From contig CAXKXX010000001.1 in assembly GCA_964059975.1 (NCBI GenBank), positions 171,796 to 235,795 of the forward strand: DNA of 64,000 nucleotides, written 5' to 3'. The translations under genes and the position numbers were made by a program. The number at the start of each line of letters is the position of its first letter. Position 1 is the first letter of the stretch. The notes under the pieces are model-generated. The model searched no databases. It saw only the letters and a list, made by a program, of their open reading frames with translations, and had not been told where the DNA came from. Positions 10,346 through 19,693 of this stretch are shown here, one piece after another. This DNA comes from CAXKXX01 sp964059975. GTDB lineage: Bacteria > Pseudomonadota > Gammaproteobacteria > Enterobacterales > Enterobacteriaceae.

Positions 10346-10957
10346 CTATTTTACCTCTAAGTCTAGAAGATGCCCCATTTTTATGGATTTAGTAGCTAAA
10401 TAACCCGCATTTTTTGGATTTTTTCCTACAATCAAAGGCACGCGATCTGTAATGTTAATACCAGCCTCAGTCAGGATATCAACTTTTTTTGGATTATTAG
10501 TTAGTAAACGCACCGAATTCACACCTAGAAGTTTAAACATGTCAGCGCACAGAGTAAAATCACGTTCGTCGGCAGCAAAACCAAGCTGATAGTTCGCTTC
10601 CACAGTATCTGATCCATCATCCTGTAGGGCATAGGCCCTTATTTTGTTTAAGAGGCCTATATTGCGGCCTTCTTGACGATGGTAGAGCAAAAGACCACGC
10701 CCTTCTTCGGCGATATATGCTAGTGCAGCCTCCAACTGAAATCCACAATCGCAGCGCAGGCTAAATAGAGCATCGCCGGTTAGACATTCAGAATGTATGC
10801 GTGCAAGTACTGGTTTATTTCCAGAAATATCCCCAAAAATTAATGCTACATGATCATGTCCAGTAGCTAGTTCTTCAAATCCTACCATAAGGAAATCACC
10901 CCATGATGTTGGTAATTTAGCCTCTGCTACCCGTTTAATTTGTATATTATTTTCCAC
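10346..10957 (-). CDS. ribA: GTP cyclohydrolase II
   Basis: First committed step of riboflavin synthesis: opens GTP to give diaminohydroxyribosylamino-pyrimidinone phosphate, formate and pyrophosphate. The zinc ligands are the three cysteines of HSECLTGDALFSLRCDC (Cys58, Cys69, Cys71 here), and the HRQEGRNIGL motif is complete. E. coli RibA starts at the Met-Gln-Leu-Lys-Arg equivalent, but that codon is ATA here (10943-10945). The preferred start is an in-frame GTG four codons upstream, with AGGAT about six bases before it. This gives 203 residues against 196. The gene otherwise looks intact. In insect symbionts riboflavin genes are often kept for the host. Confidence 0.95.
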   Translation of the reverse strand: MENNIQIKRVAEAKLPTSWGDFLMVGFEELATGHDHVALIFGDISGNKPVLARIHSECLTGDALFSLRCDCGFQLEAALAYIAEEGRGLLLYHRQEGRNIGLLNKIRAYALQDDGSDTVEANYQLGFAADERDFTLCADMFKLLGVNSVRLLTNNPKKVDILTEAGINITDRVPLIVGKNPKNAGYLATKSIKMGHLLDLEVK

Positions 10958-12120
10958 AAATTCATCCTATTTAGCGGTTGCTACACATTATATATTCAAT
11001 TTACCTAATTAATTTCATGCAGATTTTTACTTCATGAATAATCGTGTATTTTCCCAGAATTTTTTGATCGATGGCTCCTAGTAAATTAGCAGATGACATT
11101 TTACGACCTATTCTTATTATACTAAGGTAATTTTTTAGAGTACTATTGATTTCAGAAACTATTTCAATAGTCATAAGAAGTAGAAAACTCAAGAAGTAAC
11201 AACAATCACGCCGAGAACAAAATTGCTACTCATAGCATCTATAATTTTATGATAGTATCAATATGATACTACATCAGACATGGCAGTGATGAGACGCTGA
11301 AACAAGGAACCATCCTATACTTTATGTAACTATGGACTATTTGACTTATTTTGAGCACCTAATTTTAATTCTTACGCTAACATACTAAGTTAGCTATGAG
11401 TCGAGCAATTTACTCTTTTTAGAATCTCAAAAAGTAAGGGTAAAATTTTTATAAAGAATCACTTACCAGTCTGACAATTATTTTCATTTTTCGAGAGCAA
11501 CGTAAGAGAATAAAAATATTTCTACTCTCTATAGAATTTTTCTTCTCCACATAGTAGTTAGCACAGTATATTCATTTTATTAGGGATTAAAAAATCAAGT
11601 TCTGGTATCAGTCCGACTCAATAACTACTAAACTTTATACGAATTTTGCTCTCAATAAGACTGAATATTATTCATTTTTAGACACTAGAGTCGTGTATGA
11701 TTCATTCACGATTATAAAATCGTAATGATAATAATATTTTCTACAATATATTCTTTATAGATAGCTACATTCATGGAATGTATACATAGTATAGTAACCT
11801 TAATATTAAATTTTAGATGTAGCATCCCCGTTGATTAGTTTATAAACTAGACAATTCTGACTTCCTTAATTTAGATATAGCAGTCTGTTAACCAACCTCT
11901 TCTTAAACAGAATAAGAAGAGCGAGAGCTACCGTGTCTCATGCATTTTCATCACTTAATCAATCCTACTTAAGTAACGAATGACTAGCTTTTGAAGCTAA
12001 AATTCGAGTAAGTATATGCTCTCTATGGTGTAGCAGGGTCTCTTATAGGGATAAAAATATTAACTCAATAATTGAGTTTGTTGCATTTTGGCATGGTATA
12101 TCTATTTATCTTGACTCTAT

Positions 12121-12150
12121 AGGAGAGTATGAAATAGGAGAGCATGAAAT
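12121..12150. repeat. Tandem duplication, 2 x 15 bp
   Basis: AGGAGAGTATGAAAT is followed directly by a copy with one T-to-C change. This is a slippage-type duplication in gene-free DNA. Confidence 0.85.
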
Positions 12151-13017
12151 ATTTTCTAATTTTTTGTTTATTTTCTTAATTTTTGCTATTTCTAGGACTT
12201 TTGGTACTCATAATAATCAAATAGCGACTTTTAACTACCTAACTGCTTAAGGTGAATATCACATTTAAACTGTATCATCTGGGCTATTTTATGCCGGCTT
12301 TATCTTCTTGGGGCAGACTACTTGTGCTTTTTTATTTACGCACTCGCGTTTCTTTGGTGAGAACTGATCGAAATATTAAAAAACTGACGCTAAAAATTAA
12401 AAGTCCTGCCAAGATGATGATTTTCAACCATCGGTATCCAGGAATAATCTTTAATGCTAGAGCGGTTATATACCGCTACTACATGTAGCTGTCGCTGAGG
12501 CTTGATACATGAGATACCGAAATGCTTATGAGGATAAGAAAAAGAAAGCTAGTTTTTATCGATTGCTAGCAATTTATTGGGCTACCAGAGATTAGACGAA
12601 TGAGATTGATGCAACGAAGGGCTAATTGATCTGGGTATAAATCAGAAATGTATTCAGAGGCTCATCATGTCTGAGTGTATTTATCCCGACGGCATGATCG
12701 CACCAAAGCAATCGAGGCACTAGATCAGGTCTTCAATATATACATTTTCTATGGGTTAGTAAATTACTATTTATGCGATTTTGACTATGTCTATGAAAAA
12801 TCAGTTTACTCCTGGTTATAATTAATACATGCGAGCTCATTGCACACTTTATCTATTGACGCCGTCTCATCTTTTTGAATCTTAATGTCAATTAAGGCAA
12901 TGCGTAGCCTAGATAGTCAACACCTGTAAAATTTTCGATTTAATCAGAACTATTAACTTATTAACGCTCTTTAGCATCATATTGATTACCACTAACAAAT
13001 AGATCAGTTATCACATA

Positions 13018-13041
13018 CTATTCTTTAGGCTATTCTTTAGG
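13018..13041. repeat. Tandem duplication, 2 x 12 bp
   Basis: CTATTCTTTAGG occurs twice in direct succession without a mismatch. Confidence 0.9.
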
Positions 13042-13361
13042 TCATCTTCTGGTATATTATAGTAAAATATGGTCTTTATCTGTCTTCTCATGACAATAAT
13101 CGTTATACACAGGAGACGATCATGCCATATCAAAAATTTTGATCTAAAACATTTAGATGGATAAAAAATATAACTACTAAATACACTTTTATCTCAAAGA
13201 CTTTTTACGATAAAAGCGTACTAAAATTAAAATAGCTTTTAAATTAAAACTATCAGATACTTTATTTTACTGGTAGTGATATATATAAATATATAGGCTA
13301 TGTGCTATAATTTTATTATTAAAATACTTTATAGAAGTTAAGATTTATTTAAAATAAAAAT

Positions 13362-13442
13362 GTAAGTTTTAGCTTAAAACTTACTAAAAACTTTAATATC
13401 CTATAAAAATAGGAAGGCTATATTATTAGCAATAATATAGCC
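13362..13442. repeat. Cluster of AT-rich hairpins
   Basis: Three perfect hairpins follow one another: GTAAGTTTTA (13362-13371) with 13375-13384; CCTAT with ATAGG near 13400-13413; and GGCTATATTATT (13416-13427) with 13431-13442 over an AGC loop. They lie in a very AT-rich tract and have no known function. Confidence 0.6.
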
Positions 13443-14402
13443 GTAACTGATAACTTTAATATTCTTTATTCTATCATAGAGAAAATATATTTTTGTAAAA
13501 ATACTTTTATGAAAATATAATCATTTGTATTTTTTACTACTATTACTGCTTAATTTCTAAATACGTATTGTTAATTTTATTTTTATCATGATAATAGTAA
13601 AAATAAAATTATATCTTATATCTGTATCCTCTCTATTTATATAGAGGGATCTAGAGATACTGAAAATTTTATTTGGGGGAATAAAATTTTTCTAAATATT
13701 TTTTGTTAAAAATTTTCAATCATTTTCGTTTTCATAAAAAATATAATATTTATTTATATTTTATATAACAAGTATATAAAAAATTTAAGTTTTTAATAAA
13801 TTTAATTATTAAAAAATGATTTAATTTTCTGAACTAATGATTAAAAAATAATTATTAAAAATTAAGATCTTATAATAATTAAATCTAAATTTACTTAAAC
13901 GTCTTTTTAGCTATCTTATTTTATTTTTATGAAATAAGATGTATGTAAATAGAAATAGATTTTATATCTAAATAATTGTTGTTCTTTAAAGGTATTCAAA
14001 TATGCTAAAATAGAATTTATTTTTGCTTCTCTTTTATACTTAAAATATAATTATTGTCTATTTTATTATTAACTTTGATATGTTGTGTTGCTAATATTTA
14101 TATTTTATCAAAAAAGACAAAGATATATAGTATGACTTAATTATTAATATTAAACTAACGTATTATAATTACCATTATTAGAATAATTAATAGCAACTTA
14201 TCATTCATAATGATTTTCTATCACATAAAAATATGTATATAATTTTATTATATGGTGTAATATTTATTACATTAAAAATTAATAAAAATATTTTTTATAT
14301 TATTTAAAATTTACTTAAAATTATATACAAAATGAGATTTTTACAAAGATTGATAGTTTCTTGGTTGCATAATTTTGGTTAAATATAATATAAGTGAATA
14401 TC

Positions 14403-14439
14403 TTTTAATAAAAATATATACTATATATTTTTATTAAAA
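14403..14439. repeat. 18-bp perfect AT-only inverted repeat
   Basis: 14403-14420 and 14422-14439 are exact reverse complements separated by a single C. All arm bases are A or T, so chance is more likely than for the GC-containing palindromes, but an 18-bp perfect match is still long. Confidence 0.7.
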
Positions 14440-15013
14440 ATTTAATTTTTTTATAAAAAGATGACTTTTCGTGGCAGTATAATGTGGTCATTCTCCTTGT
14501 TTATCTTATCGAATAGAGACTCTATGCATAAAAAATTCTTAGATGTATGGAGTGATTGATGATGCATAGAGTGATTAATACTCCGTCTACTTCTGCAGAA
14601 GTGATATTCACGACACATAAATTACAAAATAGTTGAATTTTACTTTTTTTATGAGATAGGCTGTCTATATAGGGATATAGTAAAATAGAGACACAGTAAA
14701 CGGATATAAGTTTAAATCATCTACCATCTAGATATGAGCGATTAATCAATGATTAATTTTATAGATTATACCAATTAACTAAAAATACGGTTATATTTGT
14801 CTTGCCATTTCGCAATAAAAGTAGGCAAAGCTCTAGAGGCCCTTTTACTGAGCCCGATACAGATAAAGCTAATCTGAGTAGTAGATAGTAATCTACACGG
14901 GTCATCGTGTTAAAATGCATCTCCCGTTACTTCATAATGATATGGTATATTTTCAATACTGCGTACATTAGAGCACACATTTTGGAAAGCGAAGCAAAAT
15001 TTCCGATTAAAAT

Positions 15014-15031
15014 TCACTTTAATTAAAGTGA
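15014..15031. promoter_or_regulatory. 18-bp perfect palindrome upstream of thrS
   Basis: TCACTTTAATTAAAGTGA is a perfect palindrome ending 64 bases before the thrS start. It could be an operator for a dimeric regulator or a hairpin in the thrS leader. In E. coli thrS is controlled by ThrRS binding its own leader RNA, but this palindrome does not resemble the tRNA-like operator known there. Function is unassigned. Confidence 0.4.
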
Positions 15032-15095
15032 CTTATTTTATATATATGCATTTAACCTCTCGTTCAGTCTACTCTTTTCATATGAAGGATCTTTA

Positions 15096-17033
15096 ATGCC
15101 TGTTATTTCGCTTCCCGACGGAAGCCAGCGCTATTTTGATCAGCCCATTTCCCCATTAAACGTTGCCCGAGACATCAGCCATAGCTTGGCAAAATCCTGT
15201 ATTGCCGGACGAGTTAATGGCGAGCTTATTGACGCCTGTGATTTAATTAAATCTGATGCGCAGTTAGAGATTATTACTATTCAAGATCCAGAAGGCCTAG
15301 AAATTATACGTCACTCCTGCTCACATCTACTAGGGCATGCTATTAAACAATTATGGTCAAATACAAAAATGGTCATTGGTCCAGTAATCGAACACGGCTT
15401 CTATTATGATGTTGATATCGATCGCACTTTGACGCAGGCAGACTTAGATCTTTTAGAAAATCGAATGCATGCATTAACTAATAAAAACTATGATGTCATC
15501 AAAAAAAATGTCAGCTGGCAAGAAGCTCGGGACATATTTACTGCACGTGGTGAAATCTATAAAGTAGCTATTCTGGACGAGAGCATTGCTCATAAAGAGC
15601 GGCCTGCTCTGTATTTTCACGAAGAATATATTGACATGTGCCGAGGTCCACATGTACCGAATATGAGTTTTTGCCATCATTTTAAATTACAAAAAACTAC
15701 TTTTACTTACTGGCGCGGTGACAGAAAAAATAAAATGTTACAGCGTATCTATGGTACTGCTTGGGCAGACAAGAAACAGTTAAGCATTTATCTGAATCGC
15801 CTAATAGAAGCTGCTAAACGCGATCATCGAAAGATAGGTAAACAGCTTAATCTATATCATATTCAGGAAAAAGCTCCAGGAATGGTATTTTGGCATAACG
15901 ATGGTTGGACTATTTTTCGCGAATTAGAAGAATTTATACGTATAAAGCTTAAAGAGTATGAATATCAGGAAGTAAAGAGCCCATTCATGATGGACCGTGT
16001 GCTCTGGGAAAATACTGGCCATTGGGAAAACTATAAAGACGCCATGTTCACGACCTCGTCGGAAAACCGCGAGTACTGTATTAAGCCGATGAACTGTCCG
16101 GGCCACATACAAATATTCAATCAAGGTCTGAAGTCATACCGAGACCTACCCATACGCTTAGGGGAGTTCGGAAGCTGCCATCGTAATGAACCTTCCGGCT
16201 CCTTACATGGACTGATGCGGGTACGCAGTTTTACTCAGGATGACGCTCATATTTTTTGTACCGCAGGCCAGGTACGAAAAGAAGTGAACGGATGCATTCG
16301 TATGATCTCTGATATATACGCTATTTTTGGCTTTTGTAAGCTTACGGTTAAACTATCAACTCGCCCTGAAAAACGCATTGGCACAGATGATATGTGGACT
16401 CGTGCAGAAGAAGACTTAGCTGCTGCACTTACTGAAAACAGTATTGTATTTGAATATCAGGAAGGAGAAGGTGCTTTTTACGGACCAAAAATTGAATTTA
16501 CTCTACATGACTGTTTGGATCGTACATGGCAATGTGGTACTGTACAGCTTGATTTGTTTTTACCGGAGCGCTTAGGGGCATTCTATATTGACGAAGATAA
16601 TCGTCGTGTGGTTCCGGTAATGATTCATCGTGCCATACTAGGCTCTATAGAGCGCTTTATCGGCATTCTTACTGAAGAATATGCCGGGTTCTACCCAACA
16701 TGGATCGCACCAGTACAGGTGGTCGTGATGAACATCAACGAAATTCAACTAGATTATGCCCTTCAGTTGACCAAAAAATTGCAGGATGCGGGTATTCGTT
16801 CTACAGTAGATTTAAGAAACGAAAAGATAGGCTTTAAAATTCGTGAGCACACACTACGTCGCGTTCCTTATATGCTAATTTGCGGTAATAAAGAAGTCAA
16901 ATCAGGGAAAGTTTCCGTTCGGACTCGCCGTGGCATAGATTTAGGAATTCAAGACATAAAAAAATTCGTAGACGGGCTGCTAAAAGAACTCCGCAGCCGC
17001 AGTCTTCATCAACTAGAGGAGTCAAAGTATTAA
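15096..17033 (+). CDS. thrS: Threonyl-tRNA synthetase
   Basis: Charges tRNA-Thr. Domains in order: TGS domain (about residues 1-62); editing domain with HSCSHLLGH (His73, His77) and CRGPH (Cys182, His186); class II catalytic core with the zinc cysteine Cys334 in MNCPGH, motif 2 RNEPSGSLHGLMRVRSF and motif 3 HRAILGSIERF; and the anticodon-binding domain (about 540-640). The length is 645 residues against 642 in E. coli. The editing and zinc residues are all present, so it should be fully active. A ribosome site AAGGAT precedes the ATG. Its stop overlaps the AUU start of infC by five bases, as in E. coli, and it heads the thrS to ihfA cluster. Confidence 0.98.
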   Translation: MPVISLPDGSQRYFDQPISPLNVARDISHSLAKSCIAGRVNGELIDACDLIKSDAQLEIITIQDPEGLEIIRHSCSHLLGHAIKQLWSNTKMVIGPVIEHGFYYDVDIDRTLTQADLDLLENRMHALTNKNYDVIKKNVSWQEARDIFTARGEIYKVAILDESIAHKERPALYFHEEYIDMCRGPHVPNMSFCHHFKLQKTTFTYWRGDRKNKMLQRIYGTAWADKKQLSIYLNRLIEAAKRDHRKIGKQLNLYHIQEKAPGMVFWHNDGWTIFRELEEFIRIKLKEYEYQEVKSPFMMDRVLWENTGHWENYKDAMFTTSSENREYCIKPMNCPGHIQIFNQGLKSYRDLPIRLGEFGSCHRNEPSGSLHGLMRVRSFTQDDAHIFCTAGQVRKEVNGCIRMISDIYAIFGFCKLTVKLSTRPEKRIGTDDMWTRAEEDLAAALTENSIVFEYQEGEGAFYGPKIEFTLHDCLDRTWQCGTVQLDLFLPERLGAFYIDEDNRRVVPVMIHRAILGSIERFIGILTEEYAGFYPTWIAPVQVVVMNINEIQLDYALQLTKKLQDAGIRSTVDLRNEKIGFKIREHTLRRVPYMLICGNKEVKSGKVSVRTRRGIDLGIQDIKKFVDGLLKELRSRSLHQLEESKY

Positions 17034-17577
17034 AGGCGGAAAACGGGTTCAACCGGCGCGGCCCAATCGTATTAATAGAGAAATTCGAGCGCAAGAAGTG
17101 CGTCTGACAGGCATAAATGGCGGACAAATTGGAATTGTCAGTCTGTACGAGGCTCTTCAAAAAGCCGAGGAAGCAGGCGTCGATTTAGTAGAAATTAGTC
17201 CAAATGCTGAACCTCCAGTCTGTCGGATCATGAACTACGGCAAGTTCCTCTATGAAAAAAATAAATCGATTAAAGAACAGAAGAAAAAGCAAAAAGTTAT
17301 TCAGGTTAAGGAGATCAAGTTTCGTCCTGGTACCGATGACGGTGACTATCAAGTCAAACTACGCAACCTAACTCGTTTTTTGGAAGACGGTAATAAAGCC
17401 AAGATCACTCTACGCTTTCGCGGACGCGAAATGACGCACCAACAGATCGGTACAGACGTTCTAAATCGAGTTCGTAGAGATCTTTGCGAAGTAGCCGACC
17501 TGGCCGTCGTCGAGTGCTTTCCGACGAAGATCGAGGGACGTCAAATGATCATGGTGCTTGCCCCGAAGAAAAAATAG
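17029..17577 (+). CDS. infC: Translation initiation factor IF-3 (AUU start)
   Basis: Binds the 30S subunit, prevents premature 50S joining and proofreads the start codon. The normal start is the rare ATT at 17029-17031, read from the sequence (ATT AAA GGC GGA AAA CGG) and identical in position to E. coli infC. It gives 182 residues, against 180 in E. coli; starting at the next usable codon, a GTG at 17098, would cut off the first 23 residues. The N-terminal domain, the basic linker (KNKSIKEQKKKQK) and the C-terminal domain with KEIKFRPGTDDGDYQVK are complete. In E. coli the AUU start lets IF3 repress its own synthesis; keeping it suggests the loop is retained. Confidence 0.96.
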   Translation: MKGGKRVQPARPNRINREIRAQEVRLTGINGGQIGIVSLYEALQKAEEAGVDLVEISPNAEPPVCRIMNYGKFLYEKNKSIKEQKKKQKVIQVKEIKFRPGTDDGDYQVKLRNLTRFLEDGNKAKITLRFRGREMTHQQIGTDVLNRVRRDLCEVADLAVVECFPTKIEGRQMIMVLAPKKK

Positions 17578-17690
17578 TAAGACTTCTGGGTAATCAAGTC
17601 ATTCAATCTACGAAAGTAACACCCGCGGTACGCGGACAACTATCGTTTAACTTATTCACTGTTTAATAATGCGAAGTAGGTTTAATTAAA

Positions 17691-17888
17691 ATGCTAAAGA
17701 TTAAAACTATACGTAGTGCAGCGAAGCGCTTTAAAAAAACTGGATCCGGTGGTTTTAAGCGAAAACACGCCAATCTTCGTCACATTTTGACCAAAAAAAC
17801 AACTAAGCGCAAACGTCGTCTTCGTCCAAAATGCCTCGTATCTCAGAACGATCTAGCTCTAGTTATCGCGTGTCTGCCATATGCATAA
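17691..17888 (+). CDS. rpmI: 50S ribosomal protein L35
   Basis: Small basic large-subunit protein, 65 residues, the same length as in E. coli. The sequence is nearly identical through KRFKKTGSGGFKRKHANLRHILTKK. It lies 113 bases after infC and 42 bases before rplT. In E. coli L20 represses rpmI and rplT translation through a pseudoknot spanning infC and rpmI; I cannot confirm that structure by eye. Confidence 0.96.
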   Translation: MLKIKTIRSAAKRFKKTGSGGFKRKHANLRHILTKKTTKRKRRLRPKCLVSQNDLALVIACLPYA

Positions 17889-17930
17889 ACCATCTTTTAA
17901 ATTTAAAATAAAACTTAGGAGAAAAAGCGT

Positions 17931-18287
17931 ATGGCTCGCGTAAAAAGTGGCAAAACTGCACGTAATCGCCACAAAAAAATTATGAAAGAAGCCAAAGGCT
18001 ACTATGGAGCCAGGTCACGAACGTATCGTTCTGCCTTCCAGGCTGTGATCAAGGCAAGTCAGTACGCCTACCGCGACCGCCGTCAGCGCAAGCGACAATT
18101 CCGCCAGCTATGGATAGCTCGGATCAATGCTGCCGCTCGTCAAAGCGGTCTATCTTATAGCAAATTCATCAACGGGCTTAAAAAAGCCTCCATTGAAATT
18201 GACCGGAGTATCTTAGCTGATATCGCAATATTCGATAAGGCGGCTTTTATTAAACTGACCGAGAAAGCGAAAGCAGCCTTATTATAA
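17931..18287 (+). CDS. rplT: 50S ribosomal protein L20
   Basis: Binds 23S rRNA early in 50S assembly. The 118 residues include the long basic N-terminal helix (ARVKSGKTARNRHKKIMKEAKGYYG) and the globular C-terminal RNA-binding domain, and the length matches E. coli (117-118). GGAG eight bases before the ATG is a good ribosome site. The gene is intact and is followed by the remains of the pheM leader. Confidence 0.97.
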   Translation: MARVKSGKTARNRHKKIMKEAKGYYGARSRTYRSAFQAVIKASQYAYRDRRQRKRQFRQLWIARINAAARQSGLSYSKFINGLKKASIEIDRSILADIAIFDKAAFIKLTEKAKAALL

Positions 18288-18364
18288 ATAAGTTTAAAAA
18301 GGATTTAAAAACGCTGTAAATACCGCTTTATTCACATATATCAACCTTTCTCAATCAAATAGTT

Positions 18365-18442
18365 ATGACACAGGTGCACAATCATCAACGAGACAATGCA
18401 ATCACATATGTAGCTTCTTCTCGTTTTTACTTTAGCGTCTAA
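18365..18442 (+). pseudogene. pheM: Decayed pheM leader peptide of pheST
   Basis: In E. coli the 14-residue PheM leader, rich in phenylalanine codons, controls pheST by attenuation. Here a frame ending at TAA 18440-18442 reads ...SSRFYFSV, recognisably like the RFFFYFST end of PheM. The ATG at the expected start (around 18396) is one base out of this frame and meets a stop after five codons. The frame could only be entered from an upstream ATG (18365) or GTG. Phenylalanine codons are reduced to two, separated by one Tyr codon. The leader therefore looks broken or nearly so, although the downstream hairpin is intact. Confidence 0.55.
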
Positions 18443-18482
18443 TCGTAAAATCTTTAGTCGTAAAAAAGAAAAACTAGCGTCT

Positions 18483-18508
18483 AAAAACCTCCCCATTCGG
18501 AGGTTTTT
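18483..18508 (+). terminator. pheST attenuator/terminator hairpin
   Basis: AAAAACCTCC (18483-18492) pairs perfectly with GGAGGTTTTT (18499-18508) over a CCATTC loop, and the T run forms the 3' arm. Position, shape and the CCTCC core match the E. coli pheM attenuator before pheS. With the leader peptide damaged it may now act as a constitutive partial terminator after rplT. Confidence 0.8.
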
Positions 18509-18699
18509 CTATTTCTTTGAGCGCTATCTTTTTACTCTGATTTATCCATCACAGTATTTAAAATAAAGGGTATGCACTGATGTGTCATAAGTTATCCGGT
18601 CATCTGACATACGAGAACTGTTGAAGATAAATCAAGGGCGTATTCAAAAAATTAGTGGCGCCTAATTAAAGCTATATCAGACAAAGGAAAAGAAAAGCA

Positions 18700-19683
18700 A
18701 TGCAACACATTATGGAGCAGGTTACTAATGCAAAACTAGCCATAGAAGATGCCCCAAATTCTTCTGCCTTAGATTTGATACGGATCGAATATTTAGGGAA
18801 AAAAGGCTATTTTACATTACAAATGCAGTCTCTAAGTGCGCTAGATCCAAAAGATAGACCAGCGGCGGGTCTAGTTATTAATCAGGCAAAACAAGCCTTA
18901 CAAAATGCGTTAAATGTGCGAAAAAATAGACTAGAAAAAATAATGCTAAATAAGCGTTTAGAATCTGAAAGTATCGATGTATCTTTACCCGGACGCCGTA
19001 TTGAAAACGGCGGATTGCACCCAGTGACTCGCACTATAGTTCGAATTCAAACTTTCTTTTCTGAATTGGGCTTCTCGGTAGTTAGCGGACCAGAAATAGA
19101 AGATGAGTATCACAACTTCGATGCATTAAATATTCCCGCCCAACACCCTGCACGTACTGATCAAGATACTTTCTGGTTCGATACAATGCGTCTGCTACGA
19201 ACCCAAACTTCTAGCGTGCAAATTCGCACGATGAAAGACCAGAATCCTCCAATGCGTATTGTAGCGTCTGGACGCGTTTATCGTAACGACTACGATCAGA
19301 CTCATACTCCAATGTTTCACCAGATGGAAGGATTTATCGTTGACGAACGCATCAGCTTTAGTAACCTCAAAGCCACGCTAAGAGATTTCTTGAGTAACTT
19401 TTTTGAAGAAAATTTTCAGGTGCGTTTTCGTCCGTCTTACTTCCCGTTCACTGAACCATCCGCAGAAGTTGACGTAATGGGTATGAATGGTAAGTGGCTA
19501 GAAGTGCTTGGTTGCGGCATGGTACATCCAAACGTCTTGCGTAATGTCGGTGTTGATCCAGAAATTTACTCTGCTTTTGCTTTTGGTATGGGCATAGAGC
19601 GGTTAACAATGTTGCGCTACGGTATTACAGATTTACGTTCTTTTTTTGAGAATGACATATGTCTTTTAAAACAGTTTAAATAA
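18700..19683 (+). CDS. pheS: Phenylalanyl-tRNA synthetase alpha subunit
   Basis: Catalytic subunit of the alpha2-beta2 PheRS. An N-terminal coiled-coil arm (about residues 1-85) precedes the class II core. Motif 2 is GRVYRNDYDQTHTPMFHQMEG and motif 3 is FGMGIERLTMLRYG. It has 327 residues, as in E. coli, and ends with the conserved LKQFK. The ATG at 18700 has a purine-rich AAAGGAAAAGAAAAG ahead of it. pheT starts ten bases after the stop. Confidence 0.97.
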   Translation: MQHIMEQVTNAKLAIEDAPNSSALDLIRIEYLGKKGYFTLQMQSLSALDPKDRPAAGLVINQAKQALQNALNVRKNRLEKIMLNKRLESESIDVSLPGRRIENGGLHPVTRTIVRIQTFFSELGFSVVSGPEIEDEYHNFDALNIPAQHPARTDQDTFWFDTMRLLRTQTSSVQIRTMKDQNPPMRIVASGRVYRNDYDQTHTPMFHQMEGFIVDERISFSNLKATLRDFLSNFFEENFQVRFRPSYFPFTEPSAEVDVMGMNGKWLEVLGCGMVHPNVLRNVGVDPEIYSAFAFGMGIERLTMLRYGITDLRSFFENDICLLKQFK

Positions 19684-19693
19684 GGGGCATCGC

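Larger units (their letters stand above)
10958..15095. other. 4.1 kb gene-free stretch between ribA and thrS
   Basis: No credible gene. The first half (to about 13.0 kb) has ordinary composition with small inverted repeats (for example CTCTTCTTA arms at 11897-11921) and two tandem duplications (12121-12150, 13018-13041). From about 13.15 to 14.5 kb the sequence is extremely AT-rich and full of hairpins (13362-13384, 13416-13442, 14403-14439). A 78-codon frame at 12252-12488 has no recognisable domain or strong ribosome site and is probably chance. Confidence 0.7.
18288..18699. other. rplT-pheS spacer with pheST leader
   Basis: This spacer corresponds to the E. coli pheM leader region. It carries the leader remnant (18365-18442) and the attenuator hairpin (18483-18508). 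The remaining 190 bases before pheS show nothing further. Confidence 0.7.

Noticed and set aside
12252..12488. 78-codon frame in the ribA-thrS gap
   Set aside because: No recognisable domain, no convincing ribosome site, and it does not match genes expected by synteny.
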